Positions 17,080-25,989 are shown, counted from the stretch's first letter. The stretch: DNA of 64,000 bases from Proteiniborus sp. MB09-C3 (GCF_030263895.1 NZ_CP127161.1:682001-746000); one strand, 5' to 3'. Translations and numbers: made by a program. Notes: generated by a model from the letters alone, not told the origin.

Positions 17080-17898
17080 ATGCCTAAGGTATTGATACAA
17101 GGAAAAAACATGTATTACGAAACCTATGGAGAAGGCGAACCAATAGTCATATTAAATGGAATAATGATGAGTACAGGAAGCTGGACTTCATTTATAGATA
17201 TATTCTCAAGAAAAAATAAGCTTGTCCTAGTAGATTTCATAGATCAGGGACAATCAGATAGAGCAGAAGGAGAATACTCTCAAGATATGCATGTCGAGAT
17301 GCTAAAAGAATTATTTAGCATTTTAGGACTAGATAAAGTTCACCTTGTAGGAATTTCTTATGGAGGGGAGGTAGCTCAGAGATTTGCATTAAAATATCAG
17401 GCTCAGCTTCTAAGCCTCATTCTATCTAACACTACTAGTTATACAAATCACATATTAAAGGATATTGGCGATGGATGGATATATGCAGCTAAAACCTATG
17501 ATGGAAGCACATTTTTCAAGGTAACTATGCCATACGTTTATTCACCAGAGTTTTATGAATCCAATATTACTTGGCTAAAAGAGCGAGAAAAAGCATTTTC
17601 AGTTTCCTTAAAGCCTGAATGGTATGAGGGATTTATTAGGCTAGTTAGAAGTGCAGAGGATTTGAACATTACAGATGCTCTTCACAATATAAAAGTACCT
17701 ACACTAATAATTGGTGCAGAGTATGACATCACTACACCTTTGAGATGTCAGGAAGAGATACAAAAAAGGATATCTGATTCAAAGCTAATGGTTATAAAAG
17801 GTTCAGGACATGCAACCATGTATGAAAAACCATACGAATTCATTACAGTAGTACTTGGATTTGTTGAATGTTATGATAAGGAAATTAAAATTTTGTAA
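17080..17898 (+). CDS. alpha/beta hydrolase (second of two)
   Basis: The 272-residue protein is a compact alpha/beta hydrolase. Its nucleophile elbow is GISYGG with Ser93, the acid lies near GAEYDITTP, and the base is in GSGHATMYE. It resembles the C-C hydrolase and haloperoxidase-like group. It lies 17 bases after the CoA-transferase gene with AAGGAGGGTG upstream. The two hydrolases of the operon are only distantly alike, so they probably perform different steps. Confidence 0.9.
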   Translation: MPKVLIQGKNMYYETYGEGEPIVILNGIMMSTGSWTSFIDIFSRKNKLVLVDFIDQGQSDRAEGEYSQDMHVEMLKELFSILGLDKVHLVGISYGGEVAQRFALKYQAQLLSLILSNTTSYTNHILKDIGDGWIYAAKTYDGSTFFKVTMPYVYSPEFYESNITWLKEREKAFSVSLKPEWYEGFIRLVRSAEDLNITDALHNIKVPTLIIGAEYDITTPLRCQEEIQKRISDSKLMVIKGSGHATMYEKPYEFITVVLGFVECYDKEIKIL

Positions 17899-17913
17899 GA
17901 AGGGGTGATAGTG

Positions 17914-18786
17914 ATGAGCATATTTATACAAATACTCCTGAATAGCTTAGAAACAGGGGGTATTTACGCACTTGCAGCATTAGGTATAATACTTATTTTC
18001 AGAACATCAAATACAACAAATTATGCTCAAGGTTCACTAAGTATGTTCAATGCATTTATAGCTGCCTATATACTCATGGGTACAGGCCTTCCAGCTTATG
18101 TAGTGGCCATACTTGGAATGTTAAGTGCATTTCTTGTAGGGGTACTTGTGGATAGGATAGTCATATCAAGGACACAAAAGGTTAATCCTGTATCTAAGCA
18201 GATAATAACACTTGGATTAATAATGATATTTTTAGGCCTTGCACCTATGATATTCGGAACAGATCCTCTTCAATTTCCTAGATTTATTTATGGAAGCCAT
18301 ACAATAATGGGAGCCACAATTTCATACAATGCCATTGTGAATATTATAGTTGGTGTTGTAATAATGCTATTTTTATTCTATATGCTTCAAAGAAGCAAAT
18401 GGGGCCTCTCTGTAAGAGCTACTGCTTCTAATGATATAGTTGCCAGAATGATGGGTATACCGACTACTTTTGTTACTATGGCCTCTTGGGCCATAGCAGC
18501 AGCACTAGGTACACTAGCAGCTCTGATGCTAGCACCTACTACAAGTGTCAGCATCTCTATGATGGACGGAGTTCAGATAATTGCTTTTTTAGCTTGTGTT
18601 CTAGGAGGATTCCAAACCTTTCATGGACCTGTTATAGCTGCTTATATAATAGGATTTGCAAGTAACTTTATTTCCTTTTATATATCATCCATATGGAGCG
18701 ATTCAATACTTTATATATTGATTTTAGCCGTAATACTATTTAAGCCAAATGGACTTTTTGGCAAGAAAATAGTTAAAAAGGTATAG
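17914..18786 (+). CDS. livH: branched-chain amino acid-type ABC transporter permease LivH
   Basis: This inner-membrane permease of about 290 residues has eight or so hydrophobic helices. The family opening is NSLETGGIYALAALGIILIF, and the conserved loop reads GLSVRATASNDIVARMMGI. ATG at 17914 lies eight bases after AGAAGGGG. The frame is open from GTG at 17905, but that codon touches the ribosome site. It pairs with the LivM permease next to it. LivH-type systems also carry amides, urea and aromatic or aliphatic carboxylates, so the substrate need not be an amino acid. Confidence 0.92.
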   Translation: MSIFIQILLNSLETGGIYALAALGIILIFRTSNTTNYAQGSLSMFNAFIAAYILMGTGLPAYVVAILGMLSAFLVGVLVDRIVISRTQKVNPVSKQIITLGLIMIFLGLAPMIFGTDPLQFPRFIYGSHTIMGATISYNAIVNIIVGVVIMLFLFYMLQRSKWGLSVRATASNDIVARMMGIPTTFVTMASWAIAAALGTLAALMLAPTTSVSISMMDGVQIIAFLACVLGGFQTFHGPVIAAYIIGFASNFISFYISSIWSDSILYILILAVILFKPNGLFGKKIVKKV

Positions 18787-18798
18787 GAGGTGTAGATA

Positions 18799-19854
18799 TT
18801 GGAAAAGAGAGAAAATAAACTGATTGAAAAATATAAGAAAAGCAGACCATATTCAGATTATATAATCTTTGGAGCTTTGCTAATCTTGCTTCCTATACTA
18901 GTAGAGATAGGATTCCTAAAGTATTCCTATCTCACAATAATTGCGAGTATACTCATATATTCAATAGCAGCTTTGGGACTCAACATTCTTTTAGGATATT
19001 CAGGTCTAATCTCCTTGGGCACAGCTGGTTTCATGGGACTGGGAACTTATCTTGCAGCTTATTTTACTGCTGATTTAAACCTTCCCTTTGAGCTGTCACT
19101 GTTGATTTCTGTAGCAGTTCCAATGGTAATAGGAGTTTTAACAGGACTTGTGTCCCTTAGGATTGAAGGATTTTATCTTGCCATAGCTACCTTGGCCATA
19201 TCAGAAATATTCCGTAAGGTGTTTGTAGAGTTTGAAGTAGTTACCAATGGCTTTTCTGGGAAAAAAGCAGGGTATCCAGAGCTTTTAGGTTTTATAAAGC
19301 TAGGAAGAAATGGCTCCTTTATTCTTATTGTAGTATTTCTGGTGGCTGTTATGATTATAGCTCACAATATAATAAATAGTTATACAGGAAGAGCATTTCA
19401 GGCCATGAGAGGAAGCGAAGCAGCAGCTCAGGCCATGGGAATAAATATATACAAATATAGACTTCTTTCCTTTGCAATAGCTGTAGCTTACTCAGCTCTT
19501 GGTGGCGTCTTGTATATACACTTTGTAAAATATACTTATCCTAACGCATGGACATTGACACTTTCTCTTAATATTTTGGCAGTAATAATTATAGGAGGAA
19601 TAAGATCTATACCAGGAACAATATTAGGCTCATTTATAGTTTTTGGAGTACCGGATCTAATTCTAAAAAGATTGCCTATCATTGGTGATTTTGATGGAAT
19701 GGCCTATATATTCAATGGGATATTAATAATTTTAGTAATATTATTTTATCCTACTGGCCTTATACATATGAAAAATGATATTAGGAGGTTTTTTCTAAAA
19801 TTTAAAAAAGGAAAGGAGAACTACAGTGAGCATGGAAGTGTTAACACAAAATGA
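18799..19854 (+). CDS. livM: branched-chain amino acid-type ABC transporter permease LivM
   Basis: The 351-residue permease has nine or so spans. The LivM hallmark is LNILLGYSGLISLGTAGFMGLG, and the cytoplasmic loop reads GRAFQAMRGSEAAAQAMGI. It starts with TTG, supported by AGGAGGTG ten bases upstream. Its end overlaps the LivG gene by 29 bases. It forms the membrane channel together with LivH. Confidence 0.93.
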   Translation: MEKRENKLIEKYKKSRPYSDYIIFGALLILLPILVEIGFLKYSYLTIIASILIYSIAALGLNILLGYSGLISLGTAGFMGLGTYLAAYFTADLNLPFELSLLISVAVPMVIGVLTGLVSLRIEGFYLAIATLAISEIFRKVFVEFEVVTNGFSGKKAGYPELLGFIKLGRNGSFILIVVFLVAVMIIAHNIINSYTGRAFQAMRGSEAAAQAMGINIYKYRLLSFAIAVAYSALGGVLYIHFVKYTYPNAWTLTLSLNILAVIIIGGIRSIPGTILGSFIVFGVPDLILKRLPIIGDFDGMAYIFNGILIILVILFYPTGLIHMKNDIRRFFLKFKKGKENYSEHGSVNTK

Positions 19855-20650
19855 GAAGATGTCTGATAATACAGTATTAAGAATTGAAGATCTCTCCATA
19901 GCCTTTGGCGGACTAAAAGCTGTAGATTCACTGTCCTTTGACATTAAAGAGAAGGAGATTTTTGGACTTATAGGACCTAATGGTGCAGGAAAGACTACTG
20001 TATTTAACTGTATTACACAGTTCTATAAGCCTGATAATGGAGGAGTTTTCTTCAGAACAAATACAGGAGAGGTTGAAAACCTAGTTGGGAAAAGACCTCA
20101 TGAAATTATCTCAAAGGGACTTGTAAGAACATTTCAGAACCTAGAGCTCATAAGAGAATTAACTGTAATCGACAATATACTTATAGGCTCACATATAGAG
20201 TTCAAGGCTTCAATATTAAGTCAGATACTAAAGCTTCCGAAAGCAAGAAAGGAGGAAGAAAGATTTAGAGGGAAAGCAGAGGAAGTACTTAAATATATGG
20301 GGCTTTTTGATATAAAGGATCAGCTTGTAGCAGGTCAACCCTATGGAGTTCTTAAAAAAATTGAGCTTGCTCGGACACTGATGTGTGATCCCAAGCTTAT
20401 AATACTAGACGAACCTGCAGCTGGATTAAATGAGATAGAGACATTGGATCTAGTAAACATAGTAAAAGAAATAAAAAACAAATACAATTGTGCAATACTT
20501 CTTGTAGAGCATGACATGAAATTTGTTACAGATTTATGTGATAGAATATGTGCTATTTCCTTTGGTAAGCTTCTTGCTATAGGAACACCTCAAGAGATAC
20601 AAGCCAATCAGAAGGTACAAGCAGCTTATTTAGGAAAGGGGGATGAATAG
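19826..20650 (+). CDS. livG: ABC transporter ATPase LivG
   Basis: The 274-residue ATPase has Walker A GPNGAGKTT and Walker B LIILDEPAAGLNE, and the LivG insertion with VRTFQNLELIRELTV. The signature position reads YGVLKKIELARTL rather than a standard LSGGQ, so the signature is degenerate (no SGG). A short N-terminal extension precedes the domain. GTG at 19826 has AAAGGAG upstream. It energises the Liv importer with LivF, whose signature is intact. Confidence 0.9.
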   Translation: MSMEVLTQNEKMSDNTVLRIEDLSIAFGGLKAVDSLSFDIKEKEIFGLIGPNGAGKTTVFNCITQFYKPDNGGVFFRTNTGEVENLVGKRPHEIISKGLVRTFQNLELIRELTVIDNILIGSHIEFKASILSQILKLPKARKEEERFRGKAEEVLKYMGLFDIKDQLVAGQPYGVLKKIELARTLMCDPKLIILDEPAAGLNEIETLDLVNIVKEIKNKYNCAILLVEHDMKFVTDLCDRICAISFGKLLAIGTPQEIQANQKVQAAYLGKGDE

Positions 20651-20651
20651 C

Positions 20652-21368
20652 ATGGATGCATTAACGATTAATAACTTAAGAGTAAATTATGGCAGTATAG
20701 AAGCCCTTAAAGGGATAGACATAACTGTTAAAGAGGGAAATATAGTAGCTCTACTTGGCTCAAATGGCGCAGGGAAAACTACTACACTCAGAAAAATATC
20801 AGGTGTCCTAGAGGCTTCTGATGGCCATATAGAATTCTTTGGCCATGATATTACAAGAATGTCAGCAAATAAAATAGCTTCACTAGGAATAATTCAATCC
20901 CCTGAAGGAAGACAGGTATTTAGAGACCTTACAGTTGAGGAAAACCTAATGACGGGAGCATATACAGTAAAGGATAAAAAGGAAATTGCAAAGAATTTTG
21001 AGAAAGTATACAGATACTTTCCAGTGCTTAAGGAAAGAAAAAACCAAATAGGCTCAACTCTTTCAGGCGGAGAGCAACAAATGCTTGCAATAGGAAGAGC
21101 TCTTATGGGAAGTCCAAAGCTTCTGTTACTAGATGAGCCATCTTTAGGCCTTGCACCTTTAATAGTTAGAGGCATCTTTGAAATAATCAAGGAAATAAGG
21201 GAAGATGGCACTACAGTTCTAATTGTGGAACAGAATGCACTACAAACTTTAAAAATTGCTGACTATGCTTATGTTCTTGAAGTTGGGAAGATAAGGATGG
21301 AAGGAGATGCAAAGAAGCTTAGTGAAGATCCTGAGCTCATAGAAGCTTATCTTGGAGATAAAAAATAA
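20652..21368 (+). CDS. livF: ABC transporter ATPase LivF
   Basis: The ATPase of about 238 residues has Walker A GSNGAGKTT, signature LSGGEQQMLAIGRAL and Walker B LLLLDEPSLGLAP. ATG at 20652, about nine bases after AAAGGGGG, is preferred. An in-frame ATG at 20643 touches the ribosome site. It follows the LivG stop by one base. With LivG it makes the asymmetric ATPase pair typical of this importer class. Confidence 0.93.
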   Translation: MDALTINNLRVNYGSIEALKGIDITVKEGNIVALLGSNGAGKTTTLRKISGVLEASDGHIEFFGHDITRMSANKIASLGIIQSPEGRQVFRDLTVEENLMTGAYTVKDKKEIAKNFEKVYRYFPVLKERKNQIGSTLSGGEQQMLAIGRALMGSPKLLLLDEPSLGLAPLIVRGIFEIIKEIREDGTTVLIVEQNALQTLKIADYAYVLEVGKIRMEGDAKKLSEDPELIEAYLGDKK

Positions 21369-21398
21369 AAAACCTAAATAATATGAGGGGGTTATGTA

Positions 21399-22637
21399 AT
21401 GAAAAAACCTATATCGATTATCCTTATTTTTACCATGCTATTAATGACATTATCAGGATGTGCTAGTAAGGCAACTGTTTCTCAAGGAGTTACTGATACC
21501 ACTATAAAAGTAGGAAATGCTGCTGCCACATCAGGCGCATTTGCACCTGTAGGAGTGCCATTTAATGCAGGTATACAGGCATATATTCAGAAAGTAAATG
21601 ATGCTGGTGGAATTGACGGGAGAAAAATTGAATTTGTACATTATGATGATGAATTTGATCCGGTAAAAGGAAAAGCTTTTACAGAGCAGCTAATAAATGA
21701 TGATAAGGTATTTGCACTTGTAGGGCATTTTGGTACACCAACAATAGGAGCTACTCTTGATCTATTAACAGAAACAGGAATACCAACTGTATACTTTGCA
21801 GCAGGTATATCAGCTCTTTACAACGAAGATGCAACTAGTTCTGAAAAGGGTAAGGGGCTATATCCAGTTCAGCCAATATATGTTACTGAAGGTAGACTGA
21901 TTGTTGCTAGAGCAGTGGAAGAGCATGGTGCAAAGAAAATAGGCGTTATTTACACTAATGATGATGCAGGAAAAGACTTACTTGCAGGAGTAGAAAATCA
22001 AGTTAAAAAGCTTGGCGACGATTATTCTGTTGTTAAAGAGCAAATAAATCCAGGAGCAGCAGATGTATCTTCAGCAGTATTAAAAATGAAAAATGAAAAT
22101 GTTGATGTTGTCGTAGCTGCTTCAATACAAGCAACTTTACCAACTATAGTAAAAGGTCTTATAAGTCAAGGTGTAAGCAAACCAGTGTTTACAACATATT
22201 CAAATGCTGATGCTACAACTATAGCAAACTTTGCTGCTGACTATGAAAGTGCTTCAAATAAGTTTCCAATATACTCAAATGCATGGGTTGACCTAAGTAA
22301 TGCTGAAGAAGTTAATGACTTCGTAGAAGGAATGACTAATTATGGTGAACCAGACTATGCTGGGAATGCTTTTGCTATGGCAGGATGGATAGCTGGACAT
22401 TTCCTTTGTGAAGGACTTAAGAGAACAGAAGGACAGACGCTTAACTGGGAAAACTTTATGAAGGCAATGGAGTCTGCAGAGTTTAAGATACCTATGGGAG
22501 GAACTGTTAACTATGCAAATGGACAACGTCTAGGAACACAGGCAATGTCACTACTTAAGGTTTCTGATGATGGCAAAGCCTGGGAAAGTGTAAAGCCAGT
22601 TGAAGATTTAAACATTATAGTAGATAGGGTACAGTAA
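21399..22637 (+). CDS. Liv-type ABC transporter substrate-binding lipoprotein
   Basis: The 412-residue protein starts with a lipoprotein signal peptide (basic MKK, hydrophobic core, lipobox LSGC). It continues as a type I periplasmic-binding fold (VGNAAATSGAFAPVGVPFNAGIQAYIQKVND is interrupted here only for description). It would sit on the outside of the membrane and hand substrate to LivHM. Family members bind branched-chain amino acids, amides or aromatic acids. The last gene of the sigma-54 operon, it is followed by a terminator. Binding specificity is the best handle on the whole pathway. Confidence 0.92.
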   Translation: MKKPISIILIFTMLLMTLSGCASKATVSQGVTDTTIKVGNAAATSGAFAPVGVPFNAGIQAYIQKVNDAGGIDGRKIEFVHYDDEFDPVKGKAFTEQLINDDKVFALVGHFGTPTIGATLDLLTETGIPTVYFAAGISALYNEDATSSEKGKGLYPVQPIYVTEGRLIVARAVEEHGAKKIGVIYTNDDAGKDLLAGVENQVKKLGDDYSVVKEQINPGAADVSSAVLKMKNENVDVVVAASIQATLPTIVKGLISQGVSKPVFTTYSNADATTIANFAADYESASNKFPIYSNAWVDLSNAEEVNDFVEGMTNYGEPDYAGNAFAMAGWIAGHFLCEGLKRTEGQTLNWENFMKAMESAEFKIPMGGTVNYANGQRLGTQAMSLLKVSDDGKAWESVKPVEDLNIIVDRVQ

Positions 22638-22672
22638 CCAATTAAAAAATAGATTTATGATAAAATAATATG

Positions 22673-22728
22673 CTCCCCTTAAGATAGATTGAAAAATAAA
22701 GATCTGATATCTTGAGGGGAGATTTTTC
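22673..22728 (+). terminator. terminator of the sigma-54 operon
   Basis: A long stem CTCCCCTTAAGATA / TATCTTGAGGGGAG with a large AT-rich loop is followed by ATTTTT. It closes the operon after the binding-protein gene. Confidence 0.85.
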
Positions 22729-22760
22729 ATGAAAGGTAGGCATGTAAAGGAAAAGGAAAA

Positions 22761-22900
22761 GCAAATTCAGCTGCTACCCAGCAAGTAACTGCCTCTAGGA
22801 GGAACAAACTGCTTCAATTCAAGAAATTGCAAGTGCCAGTTGGGGCCTTGCAAGCCTTGGAGAAAATTTGCAATCAATTATTAAAAGATTTAAGATATAA
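22761..22900 (+). pseudogene. C-terminal remnant of a methyl-accepting chemotaxis protein
   Basis: Two frames joined by one shift near 22797 read ATQQVTAS and then EEQTASIQEIASAS, LASLGENLQ and IIKRFKI before TAA. This is the usual last 45 residues of a Clostridial MCP. The signalling tip, HAMP and ligand domains are absent. It is dead DNA left by a deletion, directly behind the operon that also carries a soluble MCP-like sensor. Confidence 0.8.
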
Positions 22901-22903
22901 TAT

Positions 22904-22946
22904 AAAAAGCTCTGTGAAGTCTGTAAGGACTTGTTATAGAGCTTTT
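22904..22946 (+). terminator. hairpin after the MCP remnant (possible old terminator)
   Basis: The arms AAAAGCTCT and AGAGCTTTT enclose a second stem AAGTC/GACTT. Only a short T run follows, so termination may be weak. It sits four bases after the stop of the MCP remnant, as a native terminator would. Confidence 0.6.
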
Positions 22947-22948
22947 CA

Positions 22949-23018
22949 TGTTCCGTTAGGACCAAATTTATGTGGGCGACAGCAGGCAAATAAAATTGCA
23001 TTGATAGACTGTGAATAT
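22949..23018. repeat. degenerate right half of the structured repeat
   Basis: The segment CCGTTAGGACCAAATTTATG is shared with the copy at 25811, and ACCAAATTTATGTG with the tandem units at 12428. The rest (GGGCGACAGCAGGCAAATAAAATTG) is a decayed form of the second palindrome. Confidence 0.65.
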
Positions 23019-23092
23019 TAGTTTTTCACTAATGTATTTATAAATTCATATTATATACTGAGAAATCAATATACATTTGGTGGTGAATTATT

Positions 23093-23731
23093 ATGGAAAA
23101 TAATTGTCTCAAAATAGGAATGAAGGCTCCAGATTTTACTGCTCAAACAACCTTTGGACCAATTAAGCTTTCAAGTCTTGTAGGCAGATGGGTAGTTCTT
23201 TTTTCACATCCTGGAGACTTTACTCCTGTCTGAACTACAGAGTTCATTGCTTTGGCAAAGCATAATAATCAATTTGTTATGAGAAATACACAATTACTAG
23301 GATTGAGTATTGACAGCAATCCCTCTCATTTAGCTTGGGTTTACAATATATATCAAAATACAGGAGTCCAAATACCTTTTCCAATAATTTCTGACAGAGA
23401 TGGAAGTATTGCAAGATTGTATGGCATGATTGCTCCTGAAGCAAGCACTACACAGACTGTTAGAAATGTATTTTTTATAGATGATAAACAGATTATTAGG
23501 GCTATACTTGTCTATCCACTTACAAATGGTAGAAATATACCAGAGATGATTCGCATCATTGAAGCTCTTCAAACCTCAGACAGGGAAAAGGTAGCAACTC
23601 CTGCTGACTGGGTTCCAGGCTGCGCAGTAGTAGTTCCTGCACCTCAAACCTTTGAGGAACTACTAAGGAGGAAGCAAGGAGAAGAAGGGCTAGAATGTAT
23701 AGATTGGTATTTGTGCTACAGGAATATATAA
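23093..23731 (+). CDS. 1-Cys (Prx6-type) peroxiredoxin with selenocysteine at the active site
   Basis: ATG at 23093 opens a frame interrupted only by TGA at 23231-23233 and then runs to 23731. Read through, it gives 212 residues, the normal length for Prx6-type peroxiredoxins. The TGA is codon 47, exactly at the peroxidatic cysteine ([13 protein letters not shown]). The flanks are well conserved: [46 protein letters not shown] and [11 protein letters not shown] perfect hairpin 14 bases after TGA fits a bacterial SECIS. The likely role is reduction of peroxides in the cytoplasm. A plain nonsense mutation is the alternative, but the position and intact downstream frame argue against it. A GGTGG lies upstream. 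Confidence 0.88.
23248..23262 (+). promoter_or_regulatory. SECIS-like hairpin for selenocysteine insertion
   Basis: TGCTTT-GGC-AAAGCA forms a perfect 6-bp stem with a GGC apical loop. The loop lies about 21 bases after the TGA. Bacterial SECIS elements lie within the coding region at this distance and have G-rich small apical loops that SelB recognises. Here the frame through the hairpin is also conserved protein (FIALAKH). Confidence 0.78.
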
Positions 23732-23744
23732 ATGTTCATCCTAT

Positions 23745-24674
23745 CTAAAACATTCTCAGCAAATACTTTTTCATATAATAAATAGGCCTAAAAGAATCAT
23801 CATAATTATCTGAGATGAATACTGCAACCATGTTTACACTTGGAATTACAAAAATAAACTGTCCTCCATTACCCATGGCAAAATATGCAGTATGAGTTGT
23901 TTCTTTAAAAGATAAATCTTTAATCCACCACTGATATCCATAATGTCCTAATGACCGTGATACTAATATCTTAGGTTCTAGAGATTCATTGATCCAGTAT
24001 TCTGGAATCAATGAATCTTTTCCCTTTTTCCCTTTATTCATATAAAGGCATCCTATTTTAGCCATATCATAAGCAGACATTTCAATTCCAAAGCCCCCAT
24101 TGCTATTGCCCTGAGGATCAGACATCCAGATAAAATTTTTTATATCTAGTGGTTCAAAAATATGCTTCTGTGCATATTTCTGAGCATTCATGCCTGTAGC
24201 CCTGCTGATTATAGCAGATAATAAATGAGAACCACCTGAGCTATAATTAAATACATTGCCAGGGCTATGCTCCATAGGCATGTCTAAAATAAACTTAACC
24301 CAATCATTACTATTGACTAAGCCAGAGATAAACTCCCAGTTACCAAATTCAGGCCAAGATATGCCACTAGTCATAGTAAGCAGATGATATACAGTAATAT
24401 CTTTTTTTCTTTTTTCTATGTCATTCGCCCTTAGCTCAGGGAAAAAGTCGGAGATAGGCTGATGAACACCTTCTATTAGCTTATTGTCTATGGCTATTCC
24501 AATGAGAGTCGATATTATACTCTTAGTGCAGGAGTTTATCTTAAATCTTTTTCCTTTATAATCATCTTGTTTGTTATAGTCAACTACGATTTCCCCATCC
24601 TTAATTACAACTAAGTTTAGTATATTTTCATTACTGATCCTATCTATCATTTCATTAAATATAGCTTGATTCAT
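23745..24674 (-). CDS. serine hydrolase (beta-lactamase class C / penicillin-binding family)
   Basis: The 309-residue protein has the SxxK motif in NSCTKSIIS with the nucleophile Ser, and a second motif YSSGGSH in place of the usual YxN. HTAYFAMGNGG lies near the end. There is no signal peptide, so it may act inside the cell as an esterase or amidase rather than as a beta-lactamase. It converges on the peroxiredoxin gene with only 13 bases between the stops and no clear terminator there. A GAAGGTG site precedes the ATG. Confidence 0.88.
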   Translation of the reverse strand: MNQAIFNEMIDRISNENILNLVVIKDGEIVVDYNKQDDYKGKRFKINSCTKSIISTLIGIAIDNKLIEGVHQPISDFFPELRANDIEKRKKDITVYHLLTMTSGISWPEFGNWEFISGLVNSNDWVKFILDMPMEHSPGNVFNYSSGGSHLLSAIISRATGMNAQKYAQKHIFEPLDIKNFIWMSDPQGNSNGGFGIEMSAYDMAKIGCLYMNKGKKGKDSLIPEYWINESLEPKILVSRSLGHYGYQWWIKDLSFKETTHTAYFAMGNGGQFIFVIPSVNMVAVFISDNYDDSFRPIYYMKKYLLRMF

Positions 24675-24922
24675 ATCAGCACCTTCTTTGCATAAATATT
24701 ACTATTATTTACATTATACTATTGAATAAAAAATCTTCAAAGTTAAACTTATATGATATTCTTCAAAAATTTGCTCTTATCATCTGAGCAATATTCTATT
24801 TTCTAATTTAGTATTTTTTCTTAAATAGTTAACATATTGACAATAAGGATCAATGAGGCTATACTTGTTTATATACGTTATACTTTAATAAACATAACGG
24901 AAAACATAATAGGAAGATTTAT

Positions 24923-25388
24923 ATGCTAGAAATAAAGAATATAAAGCTTAAATTAGGACAATTTTCTTTAAATGATATAGATAGGAGAATATTTTGTGAT
25001 ACTGGGATCTAGTGGTTCTGGAAAGACAGTGCTGCTAGAAACCATTGCAGGTCTTTATAGTCCTAGTGAAGGTAGTATTATATACTATAACAATAAGGAT
25101 CTGCTTTCTTTACCCCCTGAAAAGAGAAATATAGGCTTTGTCTATCAAAATTATGAGCTGTTTCCTCATCTGACAGTTAAGGAAAATATTATTTTTGGAT
25201 TAAAAATAAGAAAGATTAGTGAAGATATTATAAATAAAAAGCTATGCAGATTAGTATCAATGTTTAAAATAAACCATCTTCTGCATAGATATCCTGATAA
25301 GCTTAGTGGAGGAGAGAAGCAAAGAGTTGCATTAGCAAGAGCAGCATGCTTAAGAGAACTAAATCGAATTTGCTTTCATTCTAAATAA
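24923..25388 (+). pseudogene. frameshifted and truncated ModC/WtpC-like ABC ATPase
   Basis: ATG at 24923 starts LEIKNIKLKLGQFSLNDI and then loses frame near 24985. In the next frame the protein resumes as EYFVILGSSGSGKTVLLETI, VYQNYELFPHLTVKENI and LSGGEKQRVALARA. It then ends in unrelated residues before the Walker B. The D-loop, H-loop and regulatory domain are missing. The type is that of molybdate/tungstate importers. A frameshift plus a 3' deletion means it cannot work. It may be the lost partner of modAB at 35.6 kb, but that is inference. Confidence 0.82.
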
Positions 25389-25772
25389 AAAATAAGTATA
25401 TGGGAATAATACTTTTAAATAATAATATATAATAAAAAATATTATTCAGCTCCTTTACACATTTTGACTTTTGATATATAATAGGAGTGTAAAATAATTC
25501 TATTTTAGGAGATGTGAGTCTATAATGTCTAATTACGTAATTCTTACAATTGTTTTAGCTTAAAACAAGGGATAGTTCTGTCCTTTTTTGGCTAATCCAA
25601 TTTAATATGAATTACGTAACGAAGTATTAAAGACTCTTTTTTGCTGCCATTTTTTATATGTGGATTAAAGGTCTATCAAAATACATGTTCAAAGATTGAT
25701 TTTGAGAGACTATTATTTTATATTTTATTGACTATATCTGTAATATCTAAAAATACAGCATAAAACTATTTT
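25389..25772. other. gene-free stretch before the ABC-F gene
   Basis: No gene is seen. The palindromic string ATTACGTAA occurs twice, near 25533 and 25611. A short hairpin AAGGGATAG...CTGTCCTT followed by six T near 25565-25590 could be a weak terminator or attenuator. The rest is AT-rich without pattern. Confidence 0.4.
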
Positions 25773-25810
25773 AAGGAAAGAAGGGCTTTATTACCTTCTT
25801 TCCTTTTCTT
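25773..25810 (+). terminator. perfect hairpin terminator
   Basis: The 12-bp perfect stem AAGGAAAGAAGG / CCTTCTTTCCTT with a nine-base loop is followed by TTCTT. It stands about 380 bases after the broken ATPase and 200 bases before the ABC-F gene. It may be an attenuator in the ABC-F leader. Confidence 0.7.
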
Positions 25811-25989
25811 ATGCCCTAACCCAATTTTCTGAATGCTTTTATCAGAAATAAGGGAAGCTCAGAAAGCAAGTTTCTGAGTACTACAATTACACCAACCTTG
25901 ATTTTGTTTTTAGAATTAGGAGTGTCCGTTAGGACCAAATTTATATGAGCGTTAGCGAACAAATAAATTTGTGTTGCGAGACTGCGAAT
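25811..25989. repeat. third copy of the structured repeat, with an insert
   Basis: The left palindrome (CCTAACCC, then TTTTCTGAATGCTTTTATC) and the right palindrome (ACCAAATTTATATGAGCGTTAGCG...ATAAATTTG) match the units at 12428. About 55 unrelated bases lie between them, and the closing arm of the left palindrome is partly replaced. It ends 20 bases before the ABC-F start and so lies inside its leader. Confidence 0.85.
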
